Source: Nageia nagi (lineage: Eukaryota > Pinophyta). From it: a DNA stretch of 64,000 nucleotides. The stretch is taken from NCBI GenBank assembly GCA_050084985.1, contig JBITNC010000001.1:116808001-116872000 (forward strand). The letters are read 5' to 3'. Below the pieces are notes generated by a model. That model had not been told where the DNA came from and did not search any database. It worked only from the letters and a program-made list of their open reading frames with translations. A program made the translations under genes and the position numbers. Shown in pieces: positions 13,450-26,099 of this stretch (within the stretch, counting starts at the first letter, position 1; every line of letters begins with the position of its first letter).

Positions 13450-14985
13450 ACATACTAAGACATCATAGCTTCTAATCCCTTGAAATGAGTATTAGTAAGT
13501 TTTTGCATGACTTAGCTAACTGTACACCTCCCCATGCATGCATGTAATCAATTCTAACAAATTTGTTAGTACTAGATTGTATAACTAACTATTGTACACT
13601 TCATAATTTACTAATTTTGTAAATTATTATGCTCTATATTCAAAGAATACCATAAAAATATTAGTCTATCAACTTATTACATTTTATCATATTATTCTAA
13701 TTATTTTGTAAACCATGGATGCTAGTACATTGTATGGAGTTGGTGGGCAGATGAGCATGTGAGATGGGATAGATGGAATTATTTTATGTTTAAAAAATAT
13801 CATGTAACTATAATCAAAGTTCTTATTATGGTCATTTAACAAATCAATTATGGGAATTGTTAACTAGTCTTCATTGTGATTATGTTGCATTTTAATTGGG
13901 AATGTATTGTATCAAAAACATTTAGGGATGTCATACATCATGATACTACATGTAATGTGTTTATTTTATGTTGGGGTACTTATTAGTTATTATTGGTAGA
14001 CTACTTTACAAGTCATATTGGACATCTGTTAATGTTAGATGATAAATGTGGTGTACTTACTTTGATAATAACTAGCATGTACATGTATTGGAAATCAAAA
14101 AATACTAATAATAAATTATTTTAGCTCTATTCATTGATTGGGTTTTGAGGTTTTTTACTTTAGGTTAAATAGTGTTTTCTTTTTTGAGTAAATGGCCACC
14201 CCAGTGTGGGTCATAGGGAGGAAAACTATTGTCCCCAATTTTGGACCCCACTCCACTATTGGTTCCTCTCCCTTATATCCCCTTTAACAAATCATATGAA
14301 GCATGTTATTATTGTAATGATTAACATATTTTGGATTATACATGATTACATCCTTATTTGTTTGTATCTTTTGGATTATTTGATTACATATTTTATATTA
14401 TGTGATTATACATGCTTATATGATTAGTCTCACTCTCCCTCTTCCTCTCATTGTTATGTTATATTTGTACATGGTTATATATTATGTTTAAATTAAACAT
14501 TGATTTTCCAAAGCAAAGTTTGAAACAACATAATTTTTAAATTAACATCTTATTTTTATATATCAAATTTAATTCATTTAGTTTTTATATTTTATTTATT
14601 ATAATTCAATTAATAACAAGTTATTATTATTAAATTTTTATTGTTATCCCTATAGGAACTACCTATTACTAACATCTTTTGGATTAAGTGAAATTACATA
14701 TGCTTAAATGTGATTGTACATCTTTTATGATTATATATGTCTAGTTGATTTTAATGCTTCTATGAAAATATCATAACAACATCATAATCATTGACATCCA
14801 TCCAATAAAATCATCAACATGAAATGCCTATAGTAAAAAACATTTCCATAAGAATGTCCATAATAACATAGTCCATAAGAATGTGCATAGTCCAAGACAT
14901 CACATGCATATATCAAAAACTACATAGTCCATGTATAACAATCCATATTCCAAGTATATATGATAAAAAAAATACAATATCTAAG
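13450..14985. other. AT-rich intergenic DNA
   Basis: No gene or repeat boundary recognised. The small plus-strand ORF at 14206-14427 is hydrophobic by virtue of T-rich codons and shows no family resemblance. Confidence 0.5.
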
Positions 14986-15745
14986 TCATTAAAAATACAA
15001 TGTCTAAGTCCATATATCTAACTAGATTCAGTTGTGTCAAAATTAATCCTCCTTTTAGTTCCATATGATGAAGGTGAAATTGTAGAGTTATGTTGTACAA
15101 GATAAAAAATATAAAATGATATTTAAATTTGATTTAATTAATAACCTAATTTATTTAATATATGTACAAACTACAAAAAAACATGAATTACCACATCATA
15201 ATGTTCATCTCCTCATTGAGAGGCCATTGAATATTGTTACACAAGTGGTGTACCCATCATACCAGCATCAAAGGTATGATCAGCTACATCCTACAAAATC
15301 AAATAAAGGACAAACATAAAATGATATTATTTATATAGATCAAATAAAGCATAAAATAAAATGCATGTATGTAGATTATTTATTTTAAAAAATGACCTAA
15401 AATACTAAAGATTATTGAGAGGGAAATAATGTCTCATGAGTAAGAGTTGGTCATCGAGACCCATCCAAATGATGGTATCAACCTACAAACATGTATACAA
15501 ATTACATGTTAGATATTGGAAAATTAAAGTATAAATTTAGTATAATTTCTAAAAATACATACAATAGGTGGAAGATCTTGAATGGTAGACACCAGAGGAG
15601 TACTGAACACACCATCTATTCGATAGGATGTGGATTTCCCATGACCTCCCTACAATAACAAAAATATTTTGAACATGTGTACATATACAAAAGTGAATTA
15701 CTATTAGTGAAATTAAGGTGTGAGAAATATTATGATTTATCATAA

Positions 15746-15924
15746 TGTTGAGATATTATCTCAATAACTTGTTTGTTATTAGTAAGATACATGTGATATA
15801 AGTTTGTCATAATTTTAGATGATTATTGTAACAACTTTGACCAAAGTTGTTACCTATTCTAAGGTTGTATCTCCTATTTATATGTGTAATAGAAAGTTCA
15901 AAGTGGTGTGCCTAACCATTTTCA
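15746..15924 (+). repeat. Left LTR of small element
   Basis: Starts TGTTGAGATATTATCTC and ends in TTTTCA. Contains CTATTTATATG, a plausible TATA-type promoter. Confidence 0.6.
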
Positions 15925-15927
15925 ATA

Positions 15928-15938
15928 TGGTATCAAAG
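15928..15938 (+). promoter_or_regulatory. Primer-binding site of small LTR element
   Basis: TGGTATCAAAG directly downstream of the left LTR; close to the canonical initiator-Met primer site TGGTATCAGAG. Confidence 0.6.
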
Positions 15939-17545
15939 TAGATTACAAATTGAGGAGAAATATGGGTTGGTGATGGAGTGCTCCTAGCACAAATTATGTG
16001 AGAGGATCTTATTTGAGAAGTAGTATTTCAACTATGTGTGTGAGATAGAAAGAAGACCAAGCTTTTGTATTTTCAGATCTATGTATTTACATAGATCTAT
16101 TTATGTGTGTTGTATTTAGTATTTTATAATGTATATATATGGTGGAGAATGTTATTGAATGCTATCAAATTTATTATGCTTAGAGAAGATTTTGTGCATG
16201 TTTTTTATACTAAAAAGAAAATTTTGTGCAACGCACATATTTGAATTAAATATCTATGTGTAGGAGGATCCAGTGGGAGCCTAAATAGTGGTAAATTTAG
16301 CATATAAAAGGTATAGACACCATATAGAGATTATTTAGATGGGTGAGTCCTATTATGATTATTTTGGACCTTCTTTAATGAATCATAGTCTTCCAACACT
16401 TGGAATGTTCATACCAGATATGGTATCTCCTATTTCTTTTATTGGCATTTTATTTACTTGGATTTATTTTATAAATATAAGTTTAGTATATTAGATAGAT
16501 TTTTACTTTGTTAGGTTTTTAGAGAGTTTATTTTTATTTTTATTAGATGTTTATTTTTTTGAATTTATTAAGGTAGATAGTAAATAAAATAGTTAGATAT
16601 TTTGGAGTTATAAGGTGTTTTTTAGGATAAAAATTTAATTTGAAAAAAGAAATGGAGATATTGTGATATTGTCTTATGTATGTTATAGAAATTTACAAAA
16701 GAGAAAAAAGGATAACCCAATGGCTCTAACCAAGTACAAAAAGAAAGGCAACCTAGAGGATCTAATCTCATCTTAAGCTAACCTTGGGACTCAATCCATA
16801 AAACGATCTAACTTTATGACACTACTCAATGGAAAATTAAGTGATATTTTTTTGTCTTACAAAATTTATCCACAAGCATTTATTTTTAAACAATAGGAGT
16901 GAACCTTATATGCAGTGATTTTCTCTATCACAGTTGAAAGTTGTAGTGACTAGTGATGCATGCAATCTTGTAAGGTGAGATTTTTACCATAAGGAAACTC
17001 AAGATTGATCATGGAGGAAAATCAATTTCAAAAATATTTGTAAATATGAATGGATGTATTTTTCCCCATTCATACATGTATTGCAAGTTTCTAAGAACCT
17101 ATATGGTGAGATTTTTGTAGGCTACCATAAGCTTGGTTGGAAGAGGATTACCATCAGCCAAAATGTTGGAGTTTTATTACAAGTTATCCAAATTATGTAG
17201 AGAACATTAAAAGAATATTTATATAAGTATTGGTTGTATGTGCTTTGTTTCCAACCCTTATTTGGATATGTGTTGTGAAGGAAGGCTACCAAAAGCCTCT
17301 TGGATAGGTGAATTTATATCTATCCTTGTTTGGTCGAATGTAATGGTGGATGCCAAATTACCACCACACATTTTATGATGGTGAAAACCAATATACACAC
17401 ATGAAGATCAATGAGCATATTTCCATTGATGATGGTGTTTAGTTAGTGAGATCGATATCGCTTCCAATTCAAAGAAGATGTGATGATGGTTTAATGACAA
17501 AATATAGATATTTGTCATCAAGGGAGGGTGCTAGAGAGATTAAAG

Positions 17546-17728
17546 TGTTATAAATATTATCTCCACAACTTGTTTATTATTAGTAGGTTATAGGTGATAT
17601 AATTTTTTTCCTAATTTTAGTTGATTATTGTAATAAATTCGACCAAAGTTGTTACCTATTCTAAGGTTGTATCTTCTATTTATACATGTATAATGCAAAG
17701 TGCAAAGTGGTGTACTTAAACATTTTCA
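17546..17728 (+). repeat. Right LTR of small element
   Basis: Aligns with the left LTR over its full length with moderate divergence, for example CTATTTATACATG versus CTATTTATATGTG. Confidence 0.6.
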
Positions 17729-19264
17729 ATAATTACAATATTACAATTTAAACTCTATAAATTTTATTACCTTATAAGATGTTTGATGTTACCTCAAAGT
17801 GTATATAATATAACCTTGATCATATCCACCTAATGATGTAGAACTCATCCTCTAGGCCAACAAAAATATAAATATATTAAAAATCTAAATTAATCATATA
17901 AAATTGGTATTAAATTAAAACTATATTTACATTAAAAATACTTAATTTACTTATGTACTAGGAGTATCACTAGCAAGTAGTATCTTCATAAAAGTTTCAT
18001 CATAATATGTTATAGCTACACATGGAGTGGGACTAAAACATATCTAATGGTAATGCTAACACATATGAGGTATCATCATTTGTGAGCTACTAGATCCATC
18101 TCCATAATATCCTCCATAATATCACCCACTAAACTCAGATAACATGTTGCCATATTATTTAATGAGAGTGCCTCATAGCTAACTCATACCCCTAATATTA
18201 AAGTCACTGCATAATAAAGAATATTAGTAAGAACAACAAAATCAATAGAATAAATGAGAGGAGGAAAATGCATGGGTCAATTTGGATTGAATTGTGCCCC
18301 TGACCTATCTTATAGATAACTAAGACCAATACCCTAATATGGTTTGATATCAAAGTAATTATATTTTTTATGCAATACAAACTTCACATATATTTTTTCA
18401 AAAAATGCAATGGGATATTGCTCCCATTATCATATGGTGCTAGATTGAATACCATCCATCATTGATCCCAAAAATGATAGACTATCTTAGGATGGGTACA
18501 CCACCTAATACTTATTCTTTATTTGTTAGGTATGATTGGTTGCCCAATTTTTGAATGAATGAAACACTCATATACTATTTGTTATATAATTTATAGGTCA
18601 TTAACCTTATTATAGTAGATACCATCTAAATAAAAATGTCTCACTTCTTTTCTTGATATGTGGTAATGATCAATAACCTAATCCAAGAATCTAATGGTAT
18701 CAATTATGGTATCCATCATAGATACAAAATGTTACATGTGAGGGGTAAAATTTGATAAAGATATAGGATAAATGTTTCTATATTATATGTCACAAACATT
18801 TGAGAAATATATTAGATAAAGATATAAGATAAATTTATCTTATAAATAGGATCTGCATTCCTTAGGTGATCCAACAATCTAAAATGGTAGCCTTAGAGAA
18901 TTGAGTATCTCTCATTGTAGGCTATAAAATTTAAAATTAAGAGATCCATGATTTACCAAATAGTAGGAATATTCAATTTATGGATACCTTTTCTTATGCA
19001 TGGTATATCTTGCCTAGATTGAAGAAAGGGTACCATAGCTACTTACATATTCATTGTGTCTCTACACCATGGGTTTCTAATGGTTGGTATTCTTATGAAT
19101 ATAGCTACTACATCCTTCATGATTGTAATAGTGTTTCCTCTTAGTGAAATAATGCAATCATCCTACTTGGTAGAAAATTACTCTATAATTGTATCATCAT
19201 ATTTTAAAATGCTCTCAAATAATTCTAACCATCCTACTTGATGGAAGAATGTAAGAGTATTAGA

Positions 19265-20090
19265 GAAATGATGGAGTTATAATATTGAGTAGCATTTCTA
19301 TGATTTAATACATCCATCTTGATAAGAATCATTAAATTTCTATATAAAGATGAATAAAAATGATTGACCAATCTAGTTAAAACATTTTATGAATGGTTAT
19401 GGCTAGTAGATTATAATCATTTGTTGAACTTCTTTGACTAGTATAATTTATTGTATAATAGATAAAGTTGTAATTCATAGCTACAATATTTATTTGTAAT
19501 CAATTTTATGAAAATAATCTATTAAATTTGAAAATCATGAAATTAGATTGCTAAACTTGTCAATAAATTATATAATTTTTTGAGAAATTACAACCATGAT
19601 AATTGAGATGAGTGAGAAGTTATGTTGGTTATACATGGCACTCATCCAACATATCCTAGAATTATGATTCAAATCATGTGAATCTAATATATATTATGTT
19701 AAAAAGGATTACTAGAATATATGCAAATATGACATATATAAAAGTAGTATGTATTGATTCTAAGATTTGGCATGTGAGAAAGTTTAACCATAACTTTTAT
19801 CTTATTTGTAGATTCATTTCTAATAAACTTCTTCCCCCAACTTGTCCATGTGTCCATCCTACATACACCAAATCATGAATAACCAAACATGAGTCCTATA
19901 AGGTTGAGTAAGCATGGTGATGCAAGGGAAAAGATAGAATTCTGGTATTTATAAAAGTTTTTCCAAATGTACTTATAGTTGAATGGTTTTTTCTCACACT
20001 ATCAATTTGTAAACTAAAGTGTTGAAGCTTATTTTGATTATCTTGATTTAAAAATTCATGGATTGAGTTGAAGTTACAAATATCTTTTTA
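19265..20090. other. AT-rich DNA, nothing recognised
   Basis: No repeat ends or coding blocks seen; the 66-codon plus-strand ORF at 19678-19878 has no family resemblance. Confidence 0.45.
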
Positions 20091-20092
20091 GG

Positions 20093-20393
20093 TTTTTCTA
20101 GTGTCTTTATAAAGTACAAAAAAATAATTTAGTCATTTTCTATGCAAATACGTAGAATGCAATACATACAAATTCTTATATCCCAAGGTGTTTTAGGTGT
20201 TATCCATATACTAGTTTCACTATCTAAAAAATGATTAGGATTTTCTAATATATTTGTAAAGTAGGTAAAAAAATGAGAAAGAACAAGTCTCATCTTCTAT
20301 GACATCTACATTGAAATACCTACAAATTCTTAAATCCTAAGGTATTTCGAGTGTTATCCATCTAATAGGTATGATTGCAAAAATAGTAAAAAA
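20093..20393. repeat. Two-copy tandem repeat of about 150 bp
   Basis: Both units carry a TTTTCTA-type start, a GTAAAGTA-like middle, ACAAATTCTTAWATCC, then AAGGTRTTTYRRGTGTTATCCAT. Units run roughly 20093-20240 and 20241-20393. Confidence 0.55.
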
Positions 20394-20639
20394 TAAACCC
20401 TAAGATTCATAAAGTCCTAATTAACTCATTTTTTAACCAAATTCTTCATTTTATTGCATTAAAAAAATAATATTAATGGAAGAAATAAGTTACCCAAAAG
20501 TGTTCTTTATGGAGAGGATTATAGGTAGGATTTAGGGCACATAAAAATGAAGTTTTATTTTGTAACAAAGCATTGTATCCCCTTAGAACTAATATAACAT
20601 TTCATAGAGGAGATATTGAGGGCACATAGGTATTTTATG

Positions 20640-20876
20640 CATGGGTTATAGTTCTCCAAATTGAAATTTTAGTATTTAAAAATTGAAATTTTATTTTTAG
20701 TTCGAGGACTCAAGGCAAAATAAAATTTCAGTTTTTGAATACCAAAATTTTGCTTTATTTTTTATTTGAATTATCGATTCAAAATGGAATTTTAGTATTT
20801 ACATACCAAAATTTCATTTTAGGTTACTTTTTTTCCAAGTATGAAATGTCCACCTCAAGTGGACCCAACTTCTTAC
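20640..20876 (-). mobile_element. Fragment of the inverted-repeat element family, copy 3
   Basis: It ends with AAGTGGACCCAACTTCTTAC (20857-20876), the same terminus as the complete copy at 47476-48464, preceded by about 200 bases of the family's typical AAATTTTAG/AAAATTTCA subterminal repeats. The rest of the element is missing. Confidence 0.55.
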
Positions 20877-21851
20877 ATCCACACTCTGCACTACAACTAT
20901 TTAACTTTTTCCATTTGTTTGATTTATTCATCTATGATAATATAGTAACAAATGTAAAATTATCTAGATTAATGACCATATATTCCATTTGTTCAAATAT
21001 TTAGATGGATTTCTTGCTACAACCATTCCTTACATATATTCTACAATCATTGCATTCCATAAAATTATTTATTAATTCTTGTGAAACAAAACACTTATCT
21101 TTTGAATGCTTCCGCATTTTGAATACATGTCTCTTAAGGTTATTATCATAATTGTAGGATAAAAAACCCACATATAATTATTTATCCATGATTGTCCATC
21201 CACTATTTAAAAGATGTAAAAGTCGCATATGCAGGAAGAATACCTGGAAAAGTCACTGCATCCAAGGTATGCAACTAGTCAATTATATTCTCTATGTGTT
21301 GGGTCCCCTTTTTTTCATTTTCTATGTACTATGTACTTTTTAGGTAACATATGTATTGCATATAATTTGTGGAGAATACAATTTATGAAGCAAATTTACT
21401 CACCTACTTATAACCCTCCTCTACTTGTTTGTTCACATTTTCTAGGTTTATTTCTAATTCATGAATGATTATTACATCTAAAATTAATGAACATACATAA
21501 TACATAAATGGTTAACCTTGGTTGTGTTGGGCATCTAGATGATTCAAATAAATTTTTATTGCTACAATGTAGACTTTATTTCTTAGTAACTTGATAAACT
21601 TATAGGTAATGGCAATGGGTCATTTTACCCTGGGTATGATAAACTCTTACTCACCTTCCTTTCCTTGCTTGCTCATATGCATGCTATCTCAAATTCTTGC
21701 CAAAGTATTTCATGATGGATTTAATACGATAATAATAATCATTTATAAAATCAATAACCCTTTTTCACTACACTTGCATGGGTAAATGGACATAATACAC
21801 TAACAAATGTAACACCAATTAAATAAATGCCAGCATATTCCATTTGTTCAA

Positions 21852-22726
21852 GGGAAACGTATCAAAATACCCTTGTAAGTTCATCAAATTACCAAAATAC
21901 CCCTCAATCTTTAAAACTTACCAAAATACCTCTATAAGTTTATGAAATTACCAAAATACCTCTATAAGTTCATGAAAATTACTAACATATCTTTAAAATT
22001 TATGAATTAAAAAATGAAAAATATTTTAATACTCATAAAAAATAAGATAATGAAAAAAAATTATTTAACCCTTTAACATTTCATTTAATTCTTTTAAATT
22101 TTTTAATGTAAATTTTAGTAAATTTTTTAACTACACGAAATCATAGTGGATAGAAAATAAAAAATATTATTATATTATTAAAATGATCCAAAAAATATAT
22201 TAAATATTTTTTAAATGAAATAAATTAATATTCTTATATAAATTGAAATAAATATAATTCTTACATGAATTGGAAAAATATGAGAGAACTTATGTTATTG
22301 TTTAGATAATCAATAAATAAATTATTTTTAAAAAAATTATAATCCTTTAAATAAATGTATGTTAATATGATATGATGGTCTTCTAAATTCAATTGGTATG
22401 TAAGATGTGAATTTTTTCAATTAATTTTTATTAAAATAAATTAAAAGTATTCAATTTTATAAATAATAAATAAATAGAATGAAATATTGTAATGATTATT
22501 TTATTTTTCATAATAGTATTAAAATATTTTTTATTTTTTTAATTCATAAAATTTAGGGGTATTTTAGTAATTTTCATGAACTTATAAGGGTATTTTGGTA
22601 AATTTTGGAGATTGAAGGGAATTCTGGTAATTTTATGAATTTATAGGGGTATTTTGGTAATTTTTATAGATTAAGGGGTAATTTGGCAATTTCATGAACT
22701 TATAGGGGCATTTTGGTAAGTTTCCC
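21852..22726. mobile_element. MULE-like MITE with 9-bp target duplication
   Basis: The element is 875 bp, starts GGGAAAC and ends GTTTCCC. It has long terminal inverted repeats of about 150-190 bp around an AT-rich core with no ORF. TTTGTTCAA occurs immediately before (21843-21851) and after it (22727-22735), a 9-bp duplication typical of Mutator-like elements. Each inverted repeat is built from four or five tandem units of about 30 bp (ACCAAAATACCYCTATAAGT plus about ten bases). A related locus at 20981-20996 has the uninterrupted site TATTCCATTTGTTCAA. It has no transposase and needed one from elsewhere. Confidence 0.8.
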
Positions 22727-23219
22727 TTTGTTCAAATAGATTTATGTCTCCCTTGTTACAACCATTCCTTTTATATATCCTCCAATCATTGCATTCCATG
22801 AGATTATTTTTCAATTCTTTTAAAATAAAATACTTACTTCTTAATGCTCCCACATTTTGAATATATGTCTATCAAGTTTGTTATCATAATTGCACATGAA
22901 AAAATCAACATCTAGTTAATTTTCCATGAGTGTACATTTCCCATTTAAAAGATGCAAAATGTGCACATGTAGAAAAAATACTTGCAATGATTATTCAATT
23001 TGGTTTAAAACTAGTCAATTACATTTTTTGTGTAGGTTCCTTTTTTACATTTTCTTTATAATATGTAGTAACATATGTATAGTATTGAATTTGTGGAGAA
23101 TGTTATTTATGAAGAAAAATTTCTTACATTCTTCTCAACTTCCTATCCTCATTTTCTTGTATTCGCTAAGTTTTTTGCTAATTCATGAAAGATTACTACA
23201 TCCACACTGAATGAAATAA

Positions 23220-23605
23220 CACAATACATGTACAATTGACCTTATTGGCTATGTTGGACATCTTGATGAAGCAAAATTAATAGAAATAACATGCTAATAA
23301 AATCTAAATACAATTGTGATAATATCCAACAATCACATTTATGTTTTGAAGCTTGCACCCATAGTGAAGTATAATACATGTATGGATTACCTTCATAGGT
23401 GTGCTTGGGCATATAGATAAAGCAAAAAGACTTACAAATAGCATGCCAATAACGCCTAATGCAATTATGATAATAGCTAAGAATTACACTTATTTTCTAA
23501 AGCTTGCATTCATAATGAAATATAATACATGTATGGTCAACCTTATTGGTCATGATTAAGCATATAAATGAAGAAAAAGACTTTACAAATAGCATTCCAA
23601 TAAAA
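23220..23605. repeat. Tandem repeat of about 155 bp, two and a half copies
   Basis: Phrases recur in order: AATACATGTAYRRTYRACCTT, a cat/gctt variant, GATRAAGCAAAA, AATAGCATGCCAATAA, AATTGTGATAATA, CACTTATKTT and AAAGCTTGCAYYCATARTGAA. Starts are near 23220, 23370 and 23525. Confidence 0.6.
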
Positions 23606-25109
23606 CTTGATTGTTGCAATGTGGTATGGTTTGCTTAGTACCTTGACCAGATTGCAAATAATGGTGATAGAGTCATATTCCTTTTGCTTCTTACATTTCT
23701 CACCTCATTTTCCCATATTTGGATTAATCCACATAATGGGTAACCTTCTTAGTCATGCTTTGACATCTAGATTCTATAGTACAGACTTACTTACAGATTG
23801 ATATTTGTAGAATTCATAACAACCTAGAGTTAAAAGAATTTGTAACCTGAATTTAGGTCCAATATTAAAGAAGGACCATCCTTGGAAAAACTCTCGTCAT
23901 TTGTGAATATGGCATTAAATTTCATTCTTAATTCAATGAATAATGAAAAAAAACTAAATAAAGGGATAGAAATGTTTGAACTCTAAGTAGGATTTTTTTA
24001 GTTTTTGCATGGGCTTGATGTTCAAACTCTAATGATAACTGTACTCATTTATTAGATTATTAATAGAGTCTATAAACTATTCTCCAAATATAGTGCAGAA
24101 AATGGGTATGGTTTGGAGGCCCTCAAATATTTTCAAATGATGCTATCAACTGGTTTCAAAATACATTTAGGAACCTTTGCAAGTAGAGAATTTTGAGAAA
24201 ACATATCCATTATAGAGAATTTTATGGTAATTTTGAGTTTACACTTACCTTCTTAATGTGGATGCATTATGAATACATAAATTCATTTTATATTTTTTAG
24301 GTATTGGGTCCTTCTTTTACATTTTCTATGTACTATGTACTTTTGATTTCATATATGCATAGTATAAAATTTATATAAAAAAAAAAGTTATTTATATAAA
24401 GAAGAAATCCATGGAGACTACATTGAATATAATAATTTTCACAATAGATGTTAGCACTAGAGATCTTACAACACTAGATTACATGTCATATTGTTCACTT
24501 TAGATTTTAGCTTACAACAAACATCATTTAGTCATTTTTCATTCTTGAAGTGGCTAAAATAGTTTGTACCTCTTATAATAATTTATCATATAGCCATTAC
24601 TTGCATTCCCTACAATCATTAAAATCCATAAAACTATTCACTTTTATTCAACTTTTATCTTACATGGAGAAAACAAGCATGAACTTTTTGGATCCTATAC
24701 TTTACAATAATTTCTTGTACAAGCATTCCTTGCATACCCCACAATCATTTCAATCTATGAAATTATTTGCTTTCACTTTAATGTATAGCTTACAAGGAGA
24801 AAAATGCATAAGTTTAATTAATTATATATTTGGGGATTCCATAGCAATATTGGTATGTTAAAATTGAGCAAGCTCTAAAATGTTGTTTATGGCATGCCAT
24901 GTCTAAAGTTTTCATGGCTAAAATTATACAGAAGATTCATGCAAGTATTTTTAGATAAAGTGAGGCATTTCTCTTGTATGTACTAGTTCTTCCTTTTGCA
25001 TTTATTTGTGTATTATATTTTTTTGAGTTAACACATGCATAGTATAGAATTGATGGAAATTCTCTTTGTGAACCAATTGAAGGTACTTCTAGGCATTACA
25101 TGTAAGATC

Positions 25110-26095
25110 CCAAATACAATATCAAGTGCAAATTAACCAATTAATTATTAAGTACAAGAAAATATATATCCACATCTATACAAGAGCATCAAAATATTAC
25201 AAATACAGGCAAAGAATGCCAATGTTTTACTCAACAAGCCATAATAACACTCCAATACCTAACACCATGCACAAAGAAATAATATTGCATCAAACGCATG
25301 TAATAAAGAGATAAGAATGGGATCCCAAGTAGACCATAGCCTCAACAAATGATATAATATGAATTACAATACGAACCGAGCCCAATAGGGCTTATCATTG
25401 ACCTCCAAGGAGCCAACTAAGGTATACAAATATGCAAATATGATCACTATTGGAATTATGGATGGGATAACTACATTCCCTCAATATCTGAATCCTCTCC
25501 ATCAAAGGATCTCTCTCCAAACCTTAGAAACCAACTGAATAGTAGGACTACAACCTTGGAATACCATCGAATGGACTAAGATGCTATACCTTAGTTGTAG
25601 ATTACCAAGATCTCTCATCCTACTAATCCTCCTAGATGTTGCACCTAGGGGGAAGATTTCTTAATATTGCTCCAATACTTATGTCCACTGGATGGTAGGA
25701 GAAATAATGTCAAATTAGTTATATCCCTATAATGATTTGAATATCCTTTATATAATAATTCTCAGATCTAGATCTCACCCATAAATCATCATTATAATAT
25801 CCAAGTCCAATGTTAGCCTCCTAACTATCCTTAAATGCCCAAACATGGGGTTAGGTGTATCCTAGGTATCATACATATACCAATGCTACCTAAGGATGTT
25901 AATAATCATTTTTCAATTACAAAATCCAATGGATAGATATGCAACATCTCATTATTGAATACTAATATTCCATTTGCAATTATTAATTACCTTAGAATCA
26001 CGTATTATAACTCATACAAGTGATACAAGTGACACTCATAAAACATACTACATATACTCTTCATTACTAAGCTCAAACATAAATACAATCTATAA
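25110..26095. other. Non-coding DNA, not classified
   Basis: Less AT-extreme than its surroundings and rich in CTCC/CCAA words, but no ORF, LTR pair or family motif could be assigned. It could be an old LTR or gypsy fragment. Confidence 0.35.
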
Positions 26096-26099
26096 TTAA

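Larger units (their letters stand above)
15746..17728 (+). mobile_element. Small non-autonomous copia-type LTR element
   Basis: Two direct repeats of about 180 bp (15746-15924 and 17546-17728) share the sequence from ATTATCTC through GACCAAAGTTGTTACCTATT to CATTTTCA. The left copy is followed four bases later by TGGTATCAAAG (15928-15938), a primer-binding site complementary to the initiator tRNA-Met 3' end, as in copia elements. A purine-rich AAGGGAGGG tract lies at 17520-17528, just before the right copy. The 1.6-kb interior has no recognisable gag or pol, so the element depended on proteins supplied in trans. The 5' edges of the LTRs could be 17-27 bases further upstream. No clean target duplication is visible; a 4-bp ATAA flanks both sides. 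Confidence 0.65.
14990..19260 (-). pseudogene. Possible exon series of a decayed transposon-type gene
   Basis: On the minus strand several short blocks translate into protein-like sequence separated by AT-rich, intron-like spacers: near 19110-19210 (ITIMKDVVAIFIRIP), 18300-18500 (WEQYPIAFFEKIYVKFVLH), 18080-18150 (a GYYGGYYGDGSSSS-like run), 17945-18010 (YYDETFMKILLASDTPST), 17800-17860 (SSTSLGGYDQGYIIYTL), 15560-15655 (GGHGKSTSYRIDGVFSTP), 15410-15480 (DTIIWMGLDDQLLLMRHYFP) and 15220-15295 (DHTFDAGMMGTPL). Composition and order suggest the C-terminal half of a plant transposon-associated protein. The block near 19150 vaguely resembles the motif shared by plant mobile domain relatives. Stops occur within blocks, so it is not functional. 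The family is not securely identified and the exon model is inference. A small LTR element interrupts it at 15746-17728. Confidence 0.35.
20930..25100. repeat. Block of locally duplicated repeats
   Basis: One segment recurs along the block: TATTCCATTTGTTCAA, then CTTGYTACAACCATTCCTT, then CAATCATTGCATTCCAT, then ATGTRTCT-type phrases, then AACATATGTATAGTAT and TTTGTGGAGAAT. Clear copies start near 20930 and 21790 (the latter split by a MULE-like insertion and continuing from 22727). Partial copies of the later parts lie near 24310, 24590, 24740 and 25000. The short ORFs inside are translations of the repeat, not genes. Confidence 0.6.
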
